Origin: Azospirillum brasilense
Lineage (GTDB): Bacteria; Pseudomonadota; Alphaproteobacteria; Azospirillales; Azospirillaceae
Assembly: GCF_008365405.1 (NCBI RefSeq)
Contig: NZ_QOKV01000026.1
Span: 1-64,000, forward strand
Direction: 5' to 3'
Length of the DNA stretch: 64,000 nt
Shown here: piece by piece, positions 43,549-52,034 of the stretch
How positions within the stretch are numbered: position 1 is the stretch's first letter
Layout of the letters: each line of letters begins with the position of its first letter
Translations under genes and position numbers: made by a program
The notes under the pieces: generated by a model
What the model saw: the letters and a program-made list of their open reading frames with translations, nothing else
The model's database searches: none
Told to the model about the DNA's origin: nothing

Positions 43549-45501
43549 TCAGCGCCGGTTCACCAGAACCAGGATCTTCTCTTCGAGCTGTTCGGGAGAA
43601 AAGGGCTTGGCGATGTAGGCGGTGACGTCGTGGGCCATGGCCTCCTCGACCGCGATGATGGTGGCGAGCGCGGTGACCATCAGAAAGGGCATGTCCGGTC
43701 GCACCGCGCGGACCAGCTTCAGGAACTCCAGCCCCGACAGGCGCGGCATCTTCCAGTCGCAGACGATGAGGTCGAAGGCGCCCTGCCGCTCCTCGAATCG
43801 GGTCAGCGCCTCGCGCCCGTCCTGGGCGATGGTCAGATCGGTGATGCCGAGGTCGCGCAGGATCATCTCGACGTAGCCGCGGGCGGCCGGCTCGTCGTCG
43901 GCCAGCAGGACGCGCAGCGTGTTCATGGCGCGCATCGGCAGGCCGGCGCCGGCCAGCGTCGCGAAGAAATGGGCGAAGCGCTCGGCCCGCTGCTCCGTCG
44001 CGTCCTTGCAACGGGCGAGGTAGCCGCGCAGGAAGGCGGTGGAACGGACATGGTGCCCGACCAGCTCGCGCGCCGCCGCCACGCATTTGCCCTCGGTGAA
44101 GGCGCCCTCGGCGAGCAGGCTGGCGAATTCCATGACCTCGTCGACGTGGGGCGGGCGGTCCTTGGCGATGCGGGCGAAGACCTTGTTGGTGCGCAGGAAG
44201 GTGTTCTGGATCTCGTCGAGCATGCGGACGTAGCGCTCGCGCAGGCCGTCCGGCAGAGTGGAGCGCTGCACCCGCCGTTGCAGGTCGGCCAGCGCCTTGA
44301 TGCGGGCGCGCGGCGTGCGGGCCGTCTCGAACAGGCGCTGGGTGAAGTCGCGGGCCTCCAGATGGCGGCGCAGGTGGGCGACGATCATGCGCCGGCTGCG
44401 CTCCCCCGACACCGCCCCTTCGAAGGCCAGCAGGTCGACGATGCGGGCATAGTGGCTCTTGGCGTGCAGCACCGCCTCCAACCGCGCGCCGGACAGCAGC
44501 AGCGCCACCCGCCGGTCGATCAGCCGGGTCGTGCGCTCCCCGCCGATCACCCCACCCGTCACCGCCAGACGGGAGGACAGGAGGCTGATCGCCGACAGCT
44601 CGTCCAGCACCGCCGCGACGCTGTTCGGCTCCGCCTTGGTGCCGGACAGCGGTGCGTCCCCCAGCAGGGCGTGGTGAACCCCCGCCTCCAGCCCCAGCCG
44701 GGCGGCGCGCGCCTGATGGCGGGCGACGAAGGCGGACAGGCGGTGCAGAACCGCCGGGGCGTCGGGGTGCGACGGCGCCTCGCCCCGCCAGACCATCGCC
44801 ATGGCGTCCAGCACGCCGCGCAGCCCGTCCGCCCAGCCGAACAGCGCCTCGACCACCAGCCCGTTGGCCAGCATTTCCCCGACGATCTGGTCGAGGATGG
44901 CGATGCCCTCGCCGGACAGCCCGTCCCCGTCGAGGGACAGGATACGCACCAGCCGAAGCTCGTGGTTGCGCCCTTCCCCCAGCCAAGCGGACAGCCAGCA
45001 ATCGATGGTGTGGCGTCCGGCGAATCCCGGCGTCCGCGCCATGGTCTGGGCGACCGTGGCGGCGAACTGCTTGGCGTCGATGGACAGGGCCGCACCGCTG
45101 TGGGCGCGCCGGGCGGTGACGGCCAGCACCTCCTGCTCCAGCCGCTTCAGCTCCTCCAGCCGCATGGCGGGGGAGCGGCGGCCGGGGCGGGCCTGCCGCT
45201 GGGCCACCCGCTCCAGCACCTGGGCGCGGCGCGGCCAGTCGAGGAAGGAGCGTTGCGGCTCCACCTTGTGCAGGAATTCGGTGGGAGTGATGCCGCGCGC
45301 CTCCAGGAACTCCGCCAGCTCCCCCGCGATCAGGAATCGCGCGGCGGGGGCGAAGACCTCCTCGACCCGGACGCAGACGGCGGACTCCGGCGCCTCCTCC
45401 GGCGCGTCGCCGCTCAGTTCGCCGAGAAGGGCGTCGACGTCGTAAGCGCCGATGGGAATGCCGTCGGTCGGGAGCGGGGAAGGCGGCGGAACGGCGCTCA
45501 T
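43549..45501 (-). CDS. Response regulator with large unknown N-terminal domain, module copy A
   Basis: A 650-residue paralogue of the regulator at 38.9-40.8 kb. Residues about 1-525 form a helical region of unknown family, with the shared landmarks GITPTEFLHKVEPQRSFLD near 70 and RMLDEIQNTFLRTNKVFARI near 440. The receiver spans about 529-650, with phospho-Asp near 582 (FDLIVCDWKMPRLSG) and AYIAKPFSPEQLEEKI. The receivers of the two copies are far more alike than their helical parts, which suggests the outputs have diverged while partner recognition was kept. The ATG lies 13 bp after the upstream kinase stop. Confidence 0.88.
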   Translation of the reverse strand: MSAVPPPSPLPTDGIPIGAYDVDALLGELSGDAPEEAPESAVCVRVEEVFAPAARFLIAGELAEFLEARGITPTEFLHKVEPQRSFLDWPRRAQVLERVAQRQARPGRRSPAMRLEELKRLEQEVLAVTARRAHSGAALSIDAKQFAATVAQTMARTPGFAGRHTIDCWLSAWLGEGRNHELRLVRILSLDGDGLSGEGIAILDQIVGEMLANGLVVEALFGWADGLRGVLDAMAMVWRGEAPSHPDAPAVLHRLSAFVARHQARAARLGLEAGVHHALLGDAPLSGTKAEPNSVAAVLDELSAISLLSSRLAVTGGVIGGERTTRLIDRRVALLLSGARLEAVLHAKSHYARIVDLLAFEGAVSGERSRRMIVAHLRRHLEARDFTQRLFETARTPRARIKALADLQRRVQRSTLPDGLRERYVRMLDEIQNTFLRTNKVFARIAKDRPPHVDEVMEFASLLAEGAFTEGKCVAAARELVGHHVRSTAFLRGYLARCKDATEQRAERFAHFFATLAGAGLPMRAMNTLRVLLADDEPAARGYVEMILRDLGITDLTIAQDGREALTRFEERQGAFDLIVCDWKMPRLSGLEFLKLVRAVRPDMPFLMVTALATIIAVEEAMAHDVTAYIAKPFSPEQLEEKILVLVNRR

Positions 45502-45514
45502 CGATGTCCCGCCA

Positions 45515-47608
45515 TCAGATCAGCAGCGCGTGGATCGTGTCGGCCAGCTCGTCCGGGTTGATCGGCTTGCGCAGGAAGACGATGCGGCGCCCGCCTGATT
45601 TCGGGTCGGCCAGCAGGTCGTCCAGGCTTTCCGTTTCCGGCGGGTAGCCGGACATCAGGACGGTCGGCAGATCCGGATTCTCCCGGCGCAGCGCGCGGGC
45701 CACCGACGCCCCGCCGATCTGCGGCATCACGAGGTCGGTCACCAGCAGATCGAAGGCCCCGCCATGGTCGGCGTAGGCGCGCAGGGCCTCCGCGCCGTCG
45801 GCGGCGCAGACCACCCGCATGCCCATGTCCTCCAGCGTCAGGCGGATGAAGTCGCGCACCTGCGCCTCGTCCTCCACCAGAAGCACGGTGGCGGCCATCG
45901 ACAGCCCCTCCATCTCCTCATCCTCCGCGTCCAGGAAGACGGGATCGTCCAGACCGGGGGCGTCCGCGTCCGGCTGCTCCGCAGCCTCCTCCGCCGGGAA
46001 GCGGAGCGTGAAGACGGTGCCGCGCCCCAGCTCCGTGTCCACCTCCACCGCGCCGCCGGCCCGCGCGACCGTGGAATAGACCAGCGCCAGCCCCAGCCCG
46101 GTTCCGGCCCCCGGCTCCTTGGTGGTGAAGAAGGGTTCGAAGATGCGGTCCACCACCGCCGGGTCGATGCCGCAACCGGTGTCGGCGACGGTGATGGTCA
46201 CGCTGACATCGTCCGTCCGCTCCACCGCGATGGTGATCGGCCCGCCCTCCGGCATGGCGTCGCGGGCGTTGAGCACGAGGTTGAGCAGCGACTGGTGCAG
46301 CAGGGCCGGGTCGATGGTCACCACCACACCGCCCCCGGCGCCCTCGGTCCGCAGCGGGTGGCGCTCGCCCAGCGTGGGTCCGAGGAAGCGGCGCAAATCG
46401 TCGATCACCGCGCCGACGCGCACCGGACGCGCCGCGTCGGTCTGGCCGGGCCGCCCGAAGCTGAGAAGCTGGGCGGTCAGGCCGGAGGCGCGGTCGGTCG
46501 CCTTGACGATCTCGGTCAGGCACTGCTCGACCCGCGGGCGGTCCTGTGGAGCGCGGCGGGCCATCTGGGCGAAGCCGCCGATGGCCGTCAGCATGTTGTT
46601 GAACTCGTGCGCGATGCCGCCGGCCAGCTGGCCGATGGCCTGCATCTTCTGCGCCTGCTGGATGGCGCGCTCCGCCTGCTTGCGCCCGGTGATGTCGGTG
46701 AGGACGAGGAACCACGCCGCCTCCCCCTCCACCGCGAAGGGGTGGATGCCGACCTCCAGTTCCCGCAGGGCGCCCTGCGCGGTGACGAAGCGGGCCTCGA
46801 CCGGCGGCGGGGCTCCCAGGCCGCTGCCGGGCGGGGGCAGCCAGTCGAACAGGCGCTGCACCCCGTCGAACTCCGTCGCCTCGACGAGCGGGATGCGCAG
46901 CATGGCGTCGGGATCCCCGCTGCCCAGGATCAGCGCGGCGGAGCGGTTGGTGAAGCGCAACCGCTGCCCGTCCCAGATCAGGATGCCGTAGGGCGCCATC
47001 TCGACCAGCCGGCGGTAGCGCGCCTCGCTGTCGGCCAGCGCCTCCTCGTGGCGCTTCAGCTCGGTGATGTCGGTGAGGATCTTGACCACGCCGCCGAAGC
47101 GCGTGGCGTGCTCGCTGATGCGGTACCAGCGCCCGTCGCCGAGCTGGTGGTCGGTCGGCGGTCCGCTGCGGGTGTGGCGGTTCAGCCGCTCGGCGATCCA
47201 GTCGGACGGGTCGCCGAGATCGTCACCGGCGGCACCCCGCTCCACCGCGACCCGCAGCAGATCGGCGAAACGGACGCCGGGAACCAGATGGTCTGACAGC
47301 AACGGGTACGCCGCGCGATAGCGGTCGTTGCACAGCACCAGCCGTCCGTCGGCACCGAACAGCACGAAGCCTTCGGAGACGCAGCCGATGGCGTCGGACA
47401 GCAGCGCACGGAAATGCGCCTCGCCCTCGCCTGGGTGACCGCTCACCGGGCTCGCCACGACGGCGTCGAGCCGGTTCCGCAGCGCCCGCAACGGCTCCCG
47501 CAGATGAGCCAGCGCGTCGGGCGGCGCGGCGGACAGCCGCGCGCCCAGGGTGTCGAGGAGTTCCGCAAGCTCTTGGTCGGGCCGGTCCATAACCCGGCAT
47601 TCAACCAT
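45515..47608 (-). CDS. Soluble PAS hybrid histidine kinase, module copy A
   Basis: A 697-residue cytoplasmic hybrid kinase without membrane helices. A short helical N-terminus leads into two PAS units: CVSEGFVLFGADGRLVLCNDRYRAAYPLL and RYRRLVEMAPYGILIWDGQRLRF. The His box [17 protein letters not shown] is identical to that of copy B. The ATPase has [18 protein letters not shown] and TGLGLALVYS, and the receiver has DLLVTDLVMPQIGG and FLRKPINPDEL. The shared linker motif [10 protein letters not shown] between PAS units occurs in both kinases. It heads the four-gene leftward array kinase A, regulator A, kinase B, regulator B. The ATG at 47608 follows GGGGCGTA; an ATG at 47590 is an alternative. 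Confidence 0.92.
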   Translation of the reverse strand: MVECRVMDRPDQELAELLDTLGARLSAAPPDALAHLREPLRALRNRLDAVVASPVSGHPGEGEAHFRALLSDAIGCVSEGFVLFGADGRLVLCNDRYRAAYPLLSDHLVPGVRFADLLRVAVERGAAGDDLGDPSDWIAERLNRHTRSGPPTDHQLGDGRWYRISEHATRFGGVVKILTDITELKRHEEALADSEARYRRLVEMAPYGILIWDGQRLRFTNRSAALILGSGDPDAMLRIPLVEATEFDGVQRLFDWLPPPGSGLGAPPPVEARFVTAQGALRELEVGIHPFAVEGEAAWFLVLTDITGRKQAERAIQQAQKMQAIGQLAGGIAHEFNNMLTAIGGFAQMARRAPQDRPRVEQCLTEIVKATDRASGLTAQLLSFGRPGQTDAARPVRVGAVIDDLRRFLGPTLGERHPLRTEGAGGGVVVTIDPALLHQSLLNLVLNARDAMPEGGPITIAVERTDDVSVTITVADTGCGIDPAVVDRIFEPFFTTKEPGAGTGLGLALVYSTVARAGGAVEVDTELGRGTVFTLRFPAEEAAEQPDADAPGLDDPVFLDAEDEEMEGLSMAATVLLVEDEAQVRDFIRLTLEDMGMRVVCAADGAEALRAYADHGGAFDLLVTDLVMPQIGGASVARALRRENPDLPTVLMSGYPPETESLDDLLADPKSGGRRIVFLRKPINPDELADTIHALLI

Positions 47609-47641
47609 TACGCCCCGTCACCCCGCCAGTTGATTCCGCGC

Positions 47642-48073
47642 TCAGGCCTGCTTCGGGAAATGGTGATGGCCGTGGTCGCAGACGCCGCGCGAATGCTTGT
47701 CGTCGCAGCTTTCGCCGGACGCGGTCAGGCCGATCCAGGCGTGCAGCGTGTTGGGGTCGAATCCGGCCTTGCGGTCCGCCCCGACCTGGAGCAGCGGGCG
47801 GCGGATCAGGTCGCGGTCGGCCAGCAGGGCGGTCAGCGCCGACTCCTCGTCCAGCTCGTCGGGCTTCACGGCGCCGGTTTTCACGGCGGCGGCGCGGCGG
47901 TTGAACCAGTCCTCCACCGGACGGTCCTCGAAGAAGGGGCGCAGGGTTTCGGCGGTGAGGGGCTCGGCGGCCAGATCGCGCTCCACCAGCGTGTGGCCGG
48001 CGGCCTGGAGCTGAAGCTTCTGCTTGGCGTTCGCCGTGCAGCCGGACAGACCGTAAAAGATCACTTCCGTCAT
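47642..48073 (-). CDS. Nitrogenase-associated ArsC/Spx-like protein
   Basis: A 143-residue thioredoxin-fold protein of the ArsC/Spx superfamily. The sequence IFYGLSGCTANAKQKLQLQAAGHTLVERDL, then FFEDRPVEDWFNRRAAAVKTGAVKP and LIRRPLLQVG, matches the nitrogenase-associated subgroup rather than arsenate reductases; it keeps a single N-terminal Cys12. The C-terminus carries two further cysteines and a His-rich tail (CDDKHSRGVCDHGHHHF) that could bind metal. No nif gene is in the window, so it is detached from the usual nif context. The ATG at 48073 starts the conserved fold. Its product may act in nitrogenase cofactor or redox handling, but this is not proven for the family. Confidence 0.85.
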   Translation of the reverse strand: MTEVIFYGLSGCTANAKQKLQLQAAGHTLVERDLAAEPLTAETLRPFFEDRPVEDWFNRRAAAVKTGAVKPDELDEESALTALLADRDLIRRPLLQVGADRKAGFDPNTLHAWIGLTASGESCDDKHSRGVCDHGHHHFPKQA

Positions 48074-48167
48074 GGGGTTGGTGCTCCGCATCGAAACAGG
48101 ACGAATTAGGTCCAGTCTACCGGCGCGGGGACCGGGGGTGCCGGTGACGGAATGTCGCACCGGTCTC

Positions 48168-48308
48168 CCCTCTCCCGCCCCGGGAGAGGGAGGGACCCGC
48201 CGCGAAGCGGCGGGCGGGTGAGGGTACCGCCAAGGATCACCAGCTCCATCCTTGGACGACCCTCACCCGCCCGCTGTCGCGGGCACCCTCTCCCGGGACG
48301 GGAGAGGG
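48168..48308. repeat. Folded intergenic repeat element (REP/MITE-like)
   Basis: The 141-bp stretch is built of nested inverted repeats. The ends are near-identical hairpins, CCCTCTCCCG-N3-CGGGAGAGGG (48168-48190 and 48286-48308). Inside lie CCGCCGC-GAA-GCGGCGG (48197-48213), GCCCGC-TGTC-GCGGGC (48269-48284), a 12-bp long-range pairing GCGGGTGAGGGT (48214-48225) with 48259-48270, and CCAAGGAT (48230-48237) with ATCCTTGG (48248-48255). The whole element can fold back as one long branched stem. It ends 7 bp from the stop of the ABC binding-protein gene. Confidence 0.8.
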
Positions 48309-48314
48309 AACAAC

Positions 48315-49334
48315 TCACTTGATGCGCTTCAGCGAGTCCTCGACGTAGGCGTTCGTGTAGGTCTTGGACAGGTCGATGTTCGTCGCGGCCACGGCCTTGT
48401 CGAAGGCCTTCAGCACCTTGTAGGCGGCCTCCGCCCCCTCCTGGGAGAAGCGGCCGTCGGGCGAGTAGGTCGGCTTCGAATGCTCGAAGGCCTGGGCGTA
48501 GAGCGACTGGTTGCCGAGGAAGTATTCCGGCGGCAGGACCTTCAGGACGTCCTCGGTCTTGGCTTGGTCCAGCCACTTCAGCGTCCGCACGAAGACGTCG
48601 ACCAGCGCCTGGGTGGTCTTCGGGTTCTCCTTGATGAAGGCCGGCGTGGTGTAGAGCACCGCCGCCGGGTACGGCCCGCCGTAGGTGTCCAGCGTGCCCT
48701 TTTCCGTCCGGGTGTCGGCGATCGGGGTCACGTCGCCGTCGGCTTCGAGCTGACTGATCACCGGGTCGAGGTTGGCGATGGCGTCGATCTCGCCGCGCTT
48801 CACCGCGGCCACCGCGCTGGGGCCGCCGCCGACGCCGATGAAGGACACGTCCTCCGGCGTCATGCCGTGCTGGGTCAGCAGATAGTTGACCATGAAGTTG
48901 GTCGAGGAGCCAGGGGCGGTCACGCCAATCTTCTTGCCCTTCAACTCCTTGATCGATTTGATCGTGCCGGCCTTGTTGACCGAGGCCAGCACGATGCCCG
49001 GATAACGGCCCAGCAGCACCACGGCGGTGATCGGCTGGTCCTTGGCCTGCATCTGCACCGTGTGGTCGAAGGCGCCCGTCACGATGTCCGCCGAACCGCC
49101 GACCAGCGCCTGGAGGCTCTTGGCGCCGCCGCCGAAGTCGTTGATCTCGACGTTCAGCCCGGCCTCCTTGAAGTAGCCGAGCCGCTCCGCCACCGTCAGC
49201 GGCAGGTAATAGAGCAGCGGCTTGCCGCCGACCGCCAGCTTCAGGTCCTTCTTCTCGACCTGCTGGGCGTTCGCCCCGCCGATCCCGAAGGCCAGGACCA
49301 CCGCCGCGGCGGCGATCACGCTTTTCATACGCAT
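48315..49334 (-). CDS. ABC transporter substrate-binding protein, nitrate/sulfonate/taurine type
   Basis: A 339-residue periplasmic binding protein of the SsuA/TauA/THI5-like class. The signal peptide MRMKSVIAAAAVVLAFGIGGANA is cleaved near residue 23. The mature protein begins with KDLKLAVGGKPLLYYLPLTVAERLGYFKEAGLNVEINDFGGGAKSLQALVGGSADIVTG, the standard start of this class, and has the GVTAPGSSTNFMVNYLL hinge segment. The ATG follows GGGAGGGAAGCC. It is last in the leftward operon ATPase, permease, binding protein. The cargo may be an aliphatic sulfonate, taurine or a pyrimidine precursor; sequence does not decide. Confidence 0.9.
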   Translation of the reverse strand: MRMKSVIAAAAVVLAFGIGGANAQQVEKKDLKLAVGGKPLLYYLPLTVAERLGYFKEAGLNVEINDFGGGAKSLQALVGGSADIVTGAFDHTVQMQAKDQPITAVVLLGRYPGIVLASVNKAGTIKSIKELKGKKIGVTAPGSSTNFMVNYLLTQHGMTPEDVSFIGVGGGPSAVAAVKRGEIDAIANLDPVISQLEADGDVTPIADTRTEKGTLDTYGGPYPAAVLYTTPAFIKENPKTTQALVDVFVRTLKWLDQAKTEDVLKVLPPEYFLGNQSLYAQAFEHSKPTYSPDGRFSQEGAEAAYKVLKAFDKAVAATNIDLSKTYTNAYVEDSLKRIK

Positions 49335-49367
49335 GGCTTCCCTCCCAAGTTTCTTGCTATGGCGCAG

Positions 49368-50177
49368 TCATCCCTGCGCGTTGGTCGTCTGCGCCTCCTG
49401 CGGGCGCCAGTGCAGAAGGCGTTTTTCGATGACGGTCACCACGGCGTCGATCACCACGACGAAGATCGTCAGCACCAGCATGCCGGAGAAGACGCCGACC
49501 GTGTCGAACACCCCCTCCGCCTGATGGATGCGGTAGCCGAGGCCGGCGGCGGAGCCGAGATACTCGCCCACCACCGCGCCGACCATGGCGAAGCCGACCG
49601 CGGTGTGCAGGCTGGAGAAGACCCAGGACAGGGCGGACGGCAGATAGACGTGCCGGAACAGGTGCCGGTTGCTCGCCCCCAGCATCTTCGCGTTGGCCAG
49701 CACGACCGGGCTGACCTCCTTCACGCCCTGATAGACGTTGAAGAAGACGATGAAGAAGACCAGCGTCACCCCCAGCGCCACCTTCGACCAGATGCCGAGG
49801 CCCAGCCACAGCGCGAAGATCGGCGCCAGCACCACGCGGGGCAGCGCGTTGACCGCCTTGATGTAGGGGTCGAACACGATGGAGACCAAGGGCGCGCGGG
49901 CGAACCAGAAGCCGAAGGCGATGCCCGCGATGGTGCCGATGGCGAAGGCCAGGGCGGTCTCCAGAAGCGTGATCCCAAGATGGTACCAGATCACCCCGGA
50001 CGCGAAGTCGCTCCAGGTGCGCTCCAGCACCGCCAGCGGCGTGCCGAAGAAGAAGGGGCTCAGGATCTTCGTCGCGGTCAGGACGTGCCAGATCAGGAAG
50101 AAACCGATCAGCACGGCGACCTGCAGCAGCAGGATCACCGAACGGCTCGGCAGGCGTTTCACACGGGCCACGGCCAT
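49368..50177 (-). CDS. ABC transporter permease, SsuC/TauC type
   Basis: A 269-residue inner-membrane permease with about six helices. The ATPase-contacting EAA loop reads NAKMLGASNRHLFRHVYLPSALSWVFSSL, with the family's EAA-type G-x-x-x-x-x-x-x-x-P spacing. The segment DPYIKAVNALPRVVLAPIFALWLGLGIWSK is diagnostic for the nitrate/sulfonate/taurine permeases. It lies between ATPase and binding-protein genes with gaps of 24 and 33 bp. Confidence 0.93.
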   Translation of the reverse strand: MAVARVKRLPSRSVILLLQVAVLIGFFLIWHVLTATKILSPFFFGTPLAVLERTWSDFASGVIWYHLGITLLETALAFAIGTIAGIAFGFWFARAPLVSIVFDPYIKAVNALPRVVLAPIFALWLGLGIWSKVALGVTLVFFIVFFNVYQGVKEVSPVVLANAKMLGASNRHLFRHVYLPSALSWVFSSLHTAVGFAMVGAVVGEYLGSAAGLGYRIHQAEGVFDTVGVFSGMLVLTIFVVVIDAVVTVIEKRLLHWRPQEAQTTNAQG

Positions 50178-50201
50178 GGGGTCCTCGCGTCAACTTGGAC
50201 G

Positions 50202-51056
50202 TTATTTCAGTTTGGTTTGGGCATAGCCCTTCAGAACTTCCTCGCGGAGCTGCCCCCAGATTTCCCGGTGCAGGTCGAGGAAGCGCGGCGTCATGCGGAT
50301 CTCCGCCACGTCGCGCGGGCGCTCCAGATCCACCCGGTACTCACCGATCAGCCGGGCGCCGGGGCCGGCGGACAGCACCAGCACCCGGTCGGACATGGAG
50401 ATGGCCTCCTCCAGGTCGTGGGTGATGAAGACCACCGACTTGCGGTCCGCCGACCACAGCTCCAGCAACTCGTTCTCCATCAACTGCCGCGTCTGGATGT
50501 CGAGCGCCGAGAAGGGTTCGTCCATCAGCACGATCTTCGGATCGACGATCAGCGTCTGGGCCAACGCGACCCGCTTGCGCATGCCGCCTGACAGCTGGTG
50601 AGGGTAACGGTCGCCGAAGCGGTCCAGCCCGACGCGGGCCAGCCAGGGAAGCGCCCGCTCCTCCGCCTCGCGTCGCGGCACGCCGCGGAACTCCAGCCCG
50701 GCGGCCACATTCTCCAGCGCCGACTTCCAGGGCATCAGCGCGTCCGCCTGGAACATGTAGCCGGCGTGCGGATTGATGCCGTCGACCGGCTCCCCGAAGG
50801 TCAGGGCGCGCCCCGCGCTGGGGGCGAGAAGCCCCGCCGCGACGTTCAGGATCGTGGATTTGCCGCTGCCGGTCGGCCCGACGATGGACACGAACTCCCC
50901 CGCGGCGACCGACAGGGTCACACCCTGGACCGCCGTGTAGGTCTGCCCGCGTCCGTCGGGCGATGGAAAGGTGCAGGTCACGCCGTCCAGGCGGAGCGCG
51001 GCCTTGTCCGCCCCCTCCGTCCGCAGGGCGGCCGCCACGGCGGCGCTGTCTGACAT
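50202..51056 (-). CDS. ABC transporter ATP-binding protein, SsuB/TauB type
   Basis: A 284-residue ATPase that powers the importer. Walker A is GPTGSGKST, the Q-loop is YMFQADALMPWKSALEN (typical of this importer class), the signature is LSGGMRKR, Walker B is IVLMDEPFSALD, and the H-loop is FITHDLEEA. The start is the ATG at 51056; the preceding in-frame TTG lacks a ribosome site. It is the first gene of the operon. The order ATPase-permease-binding protein is one of several seen for such systems, and no desulfonating enzyme is adjacent. Confidence 0.93.
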   Translation of the reverse strand: MSDSAAVAAALRTEGADKAALRLDGVTCTFPSPDGRGQTYTAVQGVTLSVAAGEFVSIVGPTGSGKSTILNVAAGLLAPSAGRALTFGEPVDGINPHAGYMFQADALMPWKSALENVAAGLEFRGVPRREAEERALPWLARVGLDRFGDRYPHQLSGGMRKRVALAQTLIVDPKIVLMDEPFSALDIQTRQLMENELLELWSADRKSVVFITHDLEEAISMSDRVLVLSAGPGARLIGEYRVDLERPRDVAEIRMTPRFLDLHREIWGQLREEVLKGYAQTKLK

Positions 51057-51158
51057 CAATGCGTTCCGTCCCTGATGGTCGTTTTCACGGCATCTTGGCG
51101 GAATGAGGCGGCCTCGGCAATGGGCACAGCCAACAATTGTTGCCGCGGACGGAGAGAC

Positions 51159-52034
51159 TCAGTCCAGCCGAGCGAAGAAGGCCATGATCGCCGCCCCCAC
51201 CCCTTGCGGCCATTGATGCGGGTAGAAGCGTCCGTTGCGCGTGCGGTCGTCGGCCAGCGGACACCACAGAACCGGGTTCTCCTCGCCTTCGGCGCCATAA
51301 CGCCGGCAATTGAAGCGGTGCGGTTCGTCCGGCTCGCTTCCCGTCGGCAGTCCATCCTGGGCCAGCAGCGCACGGCGCAGGCGCAGGGCTTCGGACAGCG
51401 GCACCTGCTCGTCGCGCGGGTTGTGCAGCACCATGGCGGCGACCGGCCCGCCGCAGTCCTTGGGCCGGGCGGACCCGCCGCCGAGGCTGGCCAGACCGCG
51501 GATCTCCCCGCCCCGCGCGCAGGCGAGGCTGTTGGCGAAGGAGCCGCCCAGCGAATGGCCGACGACGAACACCCGGCCCATGTCCAGACAGTAGGTCGCG
51601 GCCATGCTCTCGAGGACGGCGTCGAACAGCCGGAAATCGCGCAGCCGGTGCGGCGGGTCGCCGGGATCGGCCCACACGTTCAAGCCGCGGGCGTCCTTCA
51701 GGCTGGCGGGATAGACGACGATCGCCGGCTCCCCCGCCTGCCCCTCCAGGGCAAAGTAGCGCCGCACCTCGGCGTTGCTGTTGGTCCGCCCATGGAAGGC
51801 GACGACGAGACTGTGCGGAAGGTCGGGGCGGTAGCCCTCCGGCACGGCCACGATCATGCCACGCGCCGCCCCGTCCAGCGTCACATGGTCGGCCACCGGT
51901 GCCGGGGCCGGCGCTCCGCAGCCGCGCGATAATTGCTGCGGCGCCACATTATTAACCAATTCCGCCGATAAGCCGTGGAAGGACCACAGAATCAGCATGG
52001 CCGCGGCGCAGAATGCGCAAAATTGTTTCACCAT
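51159..52034 (-). CDS. Secreted polyhydroxybutyrate-depolymerase/feruloyl-esterase-like hydrolase (LpqC family)
   Basis: A 291-residue secreted serine hydrolase. A signal peptide covers residues 1-24 (MVKQFCAFCAAAMLILWSFHGLSA). The alpha/beta hydrolase core shows the oxyanion segment HSLVVAFHGRTNSNAEVRRYFALEG, the nucleophile elbow GHSLGG in VFVVGHSLGGSFANSLA, the Asp in MVLHNPRDEQVPLSEA, and the C-terminal His in FYPHQWPQGVG. Several cysteines (CG, YC, AC, DC, NC, WC) could form disulfides, usual for the extracellular LpqC/PhaZ-like group. Substrate may be PHB oligomers or acylated polysaccharide; not linked to phaC by position. Confidence 0.85.
   Translation of the reverse strand: MVKQFCAFCAAAMLILWSFHGLSAELVNNVAPQQLSRGCGAPAPAPVADHVTLDGAARGMIVAVPEGYRPDLPHSLVVAFHGRTNSNAEVRRYFALEGQAGEPAIVVYPASLKDARGLNVWADPGDPPHRLRDFRLFDAVLESMAATYCLDMGRVFVVGHSLGGSFANSLACARGGEIRGLASLGGGSARPKDCGGPVAAMVLHNPRDEQVPLSEALRLRRALLAQDGLPTGSEPDEPHRFNCRRYGAEGEENPVLWCPLADDRTRNGRFYPHQWPQGVGAAIMAFFARLD

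Noticed and set aside
40746-45561. Very long + strand open frames opposite the kinase/regulator array
   Set aside because: The leftward genes have PAS, ATPase and receiver motifs. The opposite frames are compositionally biased and lack ribosome sites.
47642-48073. Arsenate reductase ArsC
   Set aside because: The segments after Cys12 match the nitrogenase-associated subgroup, the arginine cluster of ArsC is not evident, and no ars genes are near.
48168-48308. CRISPR array or tRNA-like element
   Set aside because: The repeats are inverted hairpins without regular spacers, and no cas gene or tRNA features are present.
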